This document shows positions 57,895 to 64,000 of a stretch of 64,000 nucleotides of DNA, piece by piece. How positions within the stretch are numbered: position 1 is the first letter of the stretch; the number at the start of each line of letters is the position of its first letter. Made by a program: the position numbers and the translations under genes. Origin of the DNA: Megaustenia siamemsis (lineage: Eukaryota; Mollusca; Gastropoda; Stylommatophora; Ariophantidae); the NCBI GenBank assembly GCA_032433765.1, contig JAVIAB010000051.1, positions 151,205,276-151,269,275 of the forward strand, written 5' to 3'. The notes beneath the pieces were generated by a model. It was not told the DNA's origin, searched no databases, and saw only the letters and a list, made by a program, of their open reading frames with translations.

Positions 57895-58868
57895 CTGCAT
57901 GTCTGATTTATTTACAACAAAGTTTTGTTCTTGTCTTCCCTGCTTGTCTGATTTATTTACAACAAAGTTTTGTTCTTGTCTTCCCTGCTTGTCTGATTTA
58001 TTTACAACAAAGTTTTGTTCTTGTCTTCCCTGTTTGTCTGATTTATTTACAACAAAGTTTTGTTCTTGTCTTCCCTGCTTGTCTGATTAATTTACAACAA
58101 AGTTTTGTTCTTGTCTTCCCTGCTTGTCTGATTTATTTACAACAAAGTTTTGTTCTTGTCTTCCCTGCTTGTCTGATTAATTTACAACAAAGTTTTGTTC
58201 TTGTCTTCCCTGTTTGTCTGATTTATTTACAACAAAGTTTTGTTCTTGTCTTCCCTGCTTGTCTGATTAATTTACAACAAAGTTTTGTTCTTGTCTTCCC
58301 TGTTTGTCTGATTTATTTACAACAAAGTTTTGTTCTTGTCTTCCCTGCTTGTCTGATTTATTTACAACAAAGTTTTTTCTTGTCTTCCCTGTTTGTCTGA
58401 TTTATTTACAACAAAGTTTTGTTCTTGTCTTCCCTGTTTGTCTGATTTATTTACAACAAAGTTTTGTTCTTGTCTTCCCTGCTTGTCTGATTAATTTACA
58501 ACAAAGTTTTGTTCTTGTCTTCCCTGTTTGTCTGATTTATTTACAACAAAGTTTTGTTCTTGTCTTCCCTGTTTGTCTGATTTATTTACAACAAAGTTTT
58601 GTTCTTGTCTTCCCTGTTTGTCTGATTTATTTACAACAAAGTTTTGTTCTTGTCTTCCCTGCTTGTCTGATTTATTTACAACAAAGTTTTTTCTTGTCTT
58701 CCCTGCTTGTCTGATTTATTTACAACAAAGTTTTGTTCTTGTCTTCCCTGATTGTCTGATTTTTTTTACAACAAAGTTTTTTCTTGTCTTCCCTGATTGT
58801 CTGATTTTTTTTACAACAAAGTTTTGTTCTTGTCTTCCCTGATTGTCTGATTTTTTTTACAACAAAGC
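57895..58868. repeat. 45-bp minisatellite, about 21 copies
   Basis: The unit is TGTCTGATTTATTTACAACA + AAGTTTTGTTCTTGTCTTCCCTGCT. Because 45 is a multiple of 3, open frames run through the array; a few 43-44-bp units shift them. Confidence 0.97.
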
Positions 58869-58989
58869 TCTGTTCAAAATTAGTATTATTCATCGACTAG
58901 ACTAAACTATCTGTTCTTGTGTGCATGAACCTTGCTCAGCACATTTCTTATGGTCAAAAAAAGAAGCTAATTAATCCATTTGCATCAGA

Positions 58990-59178
58990 ATTTGTAAAAA
59001 AAAATATATTAAAAATAGCATTGGTTTTTGACAGAGTAGATAGAAGAAAATTCTGGGCCATGTTACAAAATTATGAAATACAGGAACAACTGCTGAATAA
59101 AAGGATATTATTTCAAACGTGTAAAAGTGTAGTGAGAACAAACAATGACTTAGACCAAATTATGCTTTTTAGTTAACA
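58990..59178 (+). mobile_element. LINE RT fragment
   Basis: The plus strand encodes FDRVDRRKFWAMLQNYEIQ and ILFQTCKSVVRTNN. This is the RT segment after the first palm Asp (AFDRVDR). It lies 62 bp from XPO7 exon 1 of this window. Confidence 0.75.
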
Positions 59179-59239
59179 CACAGGTGTTGGATACAAAACC
59201 AATGACACAACAAAGTTGAACTACCAACATGCAACTTAC

Positions 59240-59384
59240 AGTATGGTTGTTTAGGAGGAACTGAACTGCCTCAAGTTTAACTAGTTTGCGAACACTGCTA
59301 TAGCCAACAGACAAGTCATTAAGTAGCTGCAGCGTTTTGGAGATAATCTGTTCACTGTGTCCCCAGTACTTTAAGTTGGTAATG
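59240..59384 (-). CDS. XPO7: XPO7 exon 1 of 13 in window
   Basis: The exon encodes [13 protein letters not shown] through LLNNHT, part of the HEAT-repeat solenoid, and matches human XPO7 nearly residue for residue ([21 protein letters not shown]). The acceptor is CTGACAG at 59385 and the donor is GTAAGT. The 145-bp exon starts with the last base of a codon and ends on a codon boundary. Confidence 0.95.
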
Positions 59385-59624
59385 CTGTCAGATGTATAAG
59401 CATTTCCAAATAGCATTATAATTTTACAAAGGATATCAAAATTTAAAATTCTAATACAATTTTGTTGTTCAGAATATATAAATATGGGTTGGTGGGGTGG
59501 GGATATTCCCTACAAATGGAGGAGTATAAGACCTCTGTCTTCCTCCACAAGTCTATGGCTTCCTTGGGTAAGGTAAAGTACCTGTTTAGCCACCCCTCTC
59601 CCTATCAGTGCTAAGTGAAGTTAT

Positions 59625-60645
59625 GGTTTCCACTCCATGAAGGCAAGCAGAGGGTCTCCACTCCATGAAGGCAAGCAGAGGGTCTCCACTCCATGAAGGC
59701 AAGTAGATGGTCACCACTCCATGAAGGCAAGCAGAGGGTCTCCACTCCAGGAAGGCAAGTAGATGGTCACCACTCCAGGAAGGCAAGTAGATGGTCACCA
59801 CTCCATGAAGGCAAGCAGAGGGTCTCCACTCCATGAAGGCAAGTAGATGGTCACCACTCCATGAAGGCAAGCAGAGGGTCTCCACTCCATGAAGGCAAGT
59901 AGATGGTCACCACTCCATGAAGGCAAGTAGATGGTCTCCACTCCAGGAAGGCAAGTAGATGGTCTCCACTCCAGGAAGGCAAGTAGATGGTCACCACTCC
60001 AGGAAGGCAAGTAGATGGTCACCACTCCATGAAGGCAAGCAGAGGGTCTCCACTCCATGAAGGCAAGTAGATGGTCACCACTCCATAAAGACAAGTAGAG
60101 AGTCTCCACTCCAGGAAGGCAAGTAGATGGTCTCCACTCCATAAAGACAAGTAGAGAGTCTCCACTCCAGGAAGGCAAGTAGATGGTCACCACTCCATGA
60201 AGGCAAGCAGAGGGTCTCCACTCCATGAAGGCAAGTAGATGGTCTCCACTCCATAAAGACAAGTAGAGAGTCTTCACTCCAGGAAGGCAAGTAGATGGTC
60301 TCCACTCCATAAAGACAAGTAGAGAGTCTCCACTCCATGAAGGCAAGCAGAGAGTCTCCACTCCAGGAAGGCAAGCAGATGGTCTCCACTCCATGAAGGC
60401 AAGTAGAGAGTCTCCACTCCATGAAGGCAAGTAGAGAGTCTCCACTCCAGGAAGGCAAGTAGAGAGTCTCCACTCCAGGAAGGCAAGCAGAGGGTCTCCA
60501 CTCCATGAAGGCAAGTAGAGGGTCTCCACTCCAGGAAGGCAAGTAGATGGTCACCACTCCATAAAGACAAGTAGAGAGTCTCCACTCCAGGAAGACAAGT
60601 AGAGGGTCTCCACTCCATGAAGGCAAGCAGAGGGTCTCCACGGTA
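59625..60645. repeat. 28-bp minisatellite, about 36 copies
   Basis: The unit is CTCCACTCCATGAAGGCAAG + CAGAGGGT, with mosaic variants (ATGA/AGGA/ATAA, AGATGG/AGAGGG/AGAGAG, TCTC/TCAC). It lies upstream of exon 1 in the next XPO7 intron. Confidence 0.97.
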
Positions 60646-61160
60646 GAGACAATTGTTGTGGACACCAACTAGTATAGTCACCATTATCGTGGAGAGGATT
60701 GGGCCCCACCCTATGGAGATGGTTGACAATGTCTGTCTGTGTTACCTAAATGTCCGTCTCTCCCCCCCCCCCCCCACCCGGTTATGTGATGATGAAGACA
60801 AAGAATATATAATTAAGGATACACCTGCAATTTGTTTCTACTTCTCAAAGTTTTATAAGTGCACCTTTATCAACCCCAATATAGCTTTCCAAAAAAATGA
60901 TCCTTAAGATATCTTTCTCCTTGTTGAGCTTGTCTAATAATTCCTTTCTGTGGACACAGATTAAGTTCTGGATTATTATAAGATTTCTTGACTCCTAAAC
61001 CCTTGACCTTCTGGGTCGTTGAGACAGTACTGATTCTGGCTACCAGTTTCAACCAATTCCCCGTCTGACACAGATAATGTGAGCTCACAAAGTCAAGGCT
61101 GTAGAAGTGTGGGGGATCTGTTAGTGCTACCTGGTGTGTGAAAAATACAAGCTGACACAA
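60646..61160. other. Intron, no gene recognised
   Basis: Contains a poly-C run (about 60760-60777). A 96-codon minus-strand frame (60870-61160) with LKLVARISTVSTTQKVKGLG is not recognised and may be retroelement-derived. Confidence 0.4.
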
Positions 61161-61164
61161 GAAA

Positions 61165-61945
61165 TCTGACCTCCTCTTGGTACTAACTTGTAACTATATC
61201 TGTGAGGGTATAGGTCACTGACCTCCTCTTGGTACTGACTTGTAACTATATCTGTGAGGGTATAGGTCACTGACCTCCTCTTGGTACTGACTTGTAACTA
61301 TATCTGTGAGGGTATAGGTCACTGACCTCCTCTTGGTACTAACTTGTAACTATATCTGTGAGGGTATAGGTCACTGACCTCCTCTTGGTACTAACTTGTA
61401 ACTATATCTGTGAGGGTATAGGTCACTGACCTCCTTTTGGTACTAACTTGTAACTATATCTGTGAGGGTATAGGTCACTGACCTCCTCTTGGTACTAACT
61501 TGTAACTATATCTGTGAGGGTATAGGTCACTGACCTCCTCTTGGTACTAACTTGTAACTATATCTGTGAGGGTATAGGTCACTGACCTCCTCTTGGTACT
61601 GACTTGCAACTATATATGTGAGGGTATAGTTCACCGACCTTCTCTTGCTACTGACTTGTAACTATATCTGTGAGGGTATAGGTCACTGACCTCCTCTTGG
61701 TACTAACTTGTAACTATATCTGTGAGGGTATAGGTCACTGACCTCCTCTTGCTACTGACTTGTAACTATATCTGTGAGGGCATAGGTCACTGACCTCCTC
61801 TTGGTACTTACTTGCAACTATATCTGTGAGGGCATAGGTCACTGACCTCCTCTTGGTACTTACTTGCAACTATATCTGTGAGGGTATAGGTCACTGATCT
61901 CCTCTTAGTACTAACTTGCAACTATATTTGTGCGGATATAGGTCA
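61165..61945. repeat. 52-bp minisatellite, about 15 copies
   Basis: The unit is GTACTGACTTGTAACTATAT + CTGTGAGGGTATAGGTCACTGACCTCCTCTTG. Confidence 0.97.
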
Positions 61946-62239
61946 AAGGTAAAAATAGCAGGAATCAACTCTTTTTGGGTACTGAATTTGGGAAGTTTGT
62001 CCAAAATGGGGACTTATGGCAAGGTACACTGGCAGCACTGGAAGAATGTAGTAATTTAAGTTTGACAAGTCAATGGGGAAGTGGCAAACCTGCCCAGACT
62101 CTGTGTTTTTTGTCATCCTTTGACCAAATGGGTCCAAGCCCAGGTGACTAAATCTCCTACTGCACATCAGGGCAAAGATGACAAGTCAGGAAATGCTGGA
62201 AATCCAACACCCAAATATTATAGGTTGATATAAGCTTTA

Positions 62240-62790
62240 TGTGGTCTAGAGGTAAGATGGCCTCTACACAAGGTCCCAGGTTCGATTCCCACTACAGGTA
62301 GTGGAAAAGTTTATTTTTTTTAAAAACCTAATCTGTAATTTCTTTATGGCTTTACCCCTTTACCCTCCCCTGATCTCAGGGTAGGAGATCCAGCGTCTAG
62401 CCCTCTCAGAAAACAACAAAAAAAGAGGAGGTCCTGTGTCTAGCCCTCTCAGAAAACAACAAAAAAAGAGGAGATCCAGCATCTAGCCCTCTCAGAAAAC
62501 AACAAAAAAAGAGGAGATCCAGCATCTAGCCCTCTCAGAAAACAACAAAAAAAGAGGAGGTCCTGTGTGCACTATGCACACATTAAAGAACCCTTAGCAG
62601 GTGAAAATTGAAAAGGGTAGGCCAAAAATGGCAGATGTCCTGACAAAATTAATAGGAACAAATCTATCCAAAATATGAAAACCCTCGACAATAAAAATAT
62701 GAGAGCACCTCTGAAGTTTGTGAGTATCTGCCCGTATGGTGAGGACATCTTCTTAGCACAGATCGAAAAATAGAAAAAAAGTTATATTCC
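62240..62790 (+). mobile_element. tRNA-derived SINE, family A, with internal array
   Basis: The head is GTGGTCTAGAGGTAAGATGG (A box) and CCCAGGTTCGATTCCC (B box). The body includes TGCACACATTAAAGAACCC and ATCTGCCCGTATGGTGAGG. A segment of about 44 bp (TCTAGCCCTCTCAGAAAACA...) is repeated four times at 62385-62565, so this copy is longer than the one at 14.9 kb. Confidence 0.8.
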
Positions 62791-63234
62791 CGCAAAAATT
62801 CAGTCCCTCGGAATTTCACTGGAGATAAAAGCTGGCAACCACAAACAAACATATAAGCTTTATGTGAATGTTAACTTTTTATATATTTGTTTGTTTTGTC
62901 CAGAGCCAATTGAGCAGATTCTTTGGTATAAAATCTTTGTATATTTCTTCTTTGTTAAAAAAATTATGTGTTTCTATTTCAATTATATTAACCTCCAATC
63001 TGATACCTTAATAATAGCAAAAATAACAATATAAAAATATAAATACTAGGTACTACATTAGTCAAAATATTTTCAATAAAGGTTAATGTAACAAAAACCA
63101 AAAATATTATTGACAATATACTACTCAAAACACATACAGAAATAAAATTACTTCCTGTTGCATCAATTTCTTTTAGAAATGGAAGACCAAAAATGTTGAC
63201 CATGTTAATGTTCTTGATAGTGAGAATGGCAAAG

Positions 63235-63235
<1 letters not shown>

Positions 63236-63302
<67 letters not shown>
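63236..63302. repeat. TA microsatellite
   Basis: About 33 TA dinucleotides. Confidence 0.97.
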
Positions 63303-63304
<2 letters not shown>

Positions 63305-64000
63305 ATGGGCTTATGAGAAGAGGACTAAAATAGGAGAAGAGTCTTAGTCAGTTAGCCATTTTATCACACAGCAAAGTGACACTTTAGTTCCAGTATATGA
63401 ATGTAGGCTATGGTAGTTGTTGTCTTATGCTGGCTTTTGAGACCTCTTTTAAGAAAGTAGTAAATATATCAGACTCTCAGTCCATAAGGTCCAGACTGAA
63501 CAATTCCTTCAAGAGGATGAAAGGACATTTGAGGGCCTGAGCTTCGAAGAAATTGTCTGGAACTATTGTAAGGGTTACTGGTGGGTATGTGGCAATGAAA
63601 AGGATGACATGCTTGTTTTTGAGGGCTCCCACTGTCTGAATTTGAAACTTTGCACATAACATATTTTTAAGATGGCTTTTTGCAGAGAGATATCAATCGA
63701 CCAGGTTAATATGGTGTAATTATGGACTCTGAGACGTAACAATTCAAGTTTGATGTTGTGACTGGGAGTAAGGAGCCAACACATATTTAGTCAGATTAGT
63801 ACAACTAATATCAGCAGACAAAATGTATGTCATCATTTGGGAAAAACTGAGCATCCATGTCGGTGTTATGAATGCTGTGGGGTAGATTCTTGTAATCAGA
63901 AATCTGCATCATCTGCACTTCACTAAGTCTTTGGGAATTACTTTATTGCTGATAACTTCCAATCAAATTACTTTATTGCTGATAATTTCCAATCAAATTA
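63303..64000. other. Right-edge sequence, no gene recognised
   Basis: A minus-strand open frame (63477-63662) reading LKNKHVILFIATYPPVTLT is unassigned. The last bases contain a short direct repeat of AATTACTTTATTGCTGATAA. No XPO7 exon recognised here. Confidence 0.4.

Larger units (their letters stand above)
9330..59384 (-). other. XPO7: XPO7 (exportin-7) gene, 3' portion spanning 13 exons
   Basis: Exportin-7 (RanBP16) is an importin-beta-superfamily nuclear transport receptor that binds RanGTP and carries proteins through the nuclear pore. Thirteen exons total 1486 coding bases. They encode about 494 aa matching vertebrate XPO7 from the ITNLKYW segment to the C-terminus, in the same order and with no missing block. 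Codon phases match at every junction and no internal stop appears, so the gene looks functional. The N-terminal half lies to the right of the window. Introns reach 10 kb and are filled with TEs and minisatellites. The vertebrate paralogue RANBP17 is the alternative name; invertebrates usually have one gene of this type. Confidence 0.95.

Noticed and set aside
57899..58842. Open frames of up to 136 codons through the 45-bp array
   Set aside because: The unit length is a multiple of three, so frames stay open by chance.
59586..60729. 244-codon Cys/Trp-rich repetitive frame
   Set aside because: Translation of a 28-bp minisatellite, with overlapping frames equally open.

Overview
This is animal nuclear DNA. 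It carries a gene split by spliceosomal introns, including minor-spliceosome (U12-type) ones, together with several LINE families, tRNA-derived SINEs, TTAA-flanked MITEs, a Penelope-like retroelement and many minisatellites. The AT-rich introns and this mix of elements suggest a lophotrochozoan, probably a gastropod mollusc. That placement is inference.

The backbone is one host gene on the minus strand. I assembled 13 exons of XPO7 (exportin-7/RanBP16) from 59384 down to the stop codon at 9330. They give about 494 C-terminal residues in one unbroken frame, with matching codon phases at all 12 junctions, and align end to end with the vertebrate protein. The upstream exons lie beyond the right edge. 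Almost everything between 9.4 and 59.4 kb is therefore XPO7 intron. Two introns look U12-type. One begins GTATCCTT. The other begins ATATCCTT and must end in AA if the reading frame is to be kept.

Left edge, 1-9176: a nearly identical Penelope-like element (PLE) cluster. It holds an inverted fragment (1-1640), a 5'-truncated copy (1641-5223) and a complete 3953-bp copy (5224-9176) with an intact 905-codon RT plus GIY-YIG ORF. The cluster ends 153 bp past the XPO7 stop and runs antisense to XPO7.

Introns: the last intron (9427-17928) holds an RTE/BovB-like LINE, the C-terminal half of a rhodopsin-family GPCR, and a TTAA MITE in which one 31-bp segment has grown to about 35 copies. Further right are a 3.7-kb higher-order minisatellite (21.9-25.6 kb), a 42-bp array that multiplies the XPO7 exon-10 splice acceptor (26.0-26.4 kb), a 46-bp array (29.8-31.2 kb), nested LINEs (37.2-42.7 kb), SINEs and MITEs (43-57 kb), and four long minisatellites right of 57.8 kb.

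The most interesting features are the PLE inversion/tandem structure, the AT-AA U12 intron, the tandem splice-acceptor array, and the repeated seeding of minisatellites from short segments inside TEs and an exon boundary.
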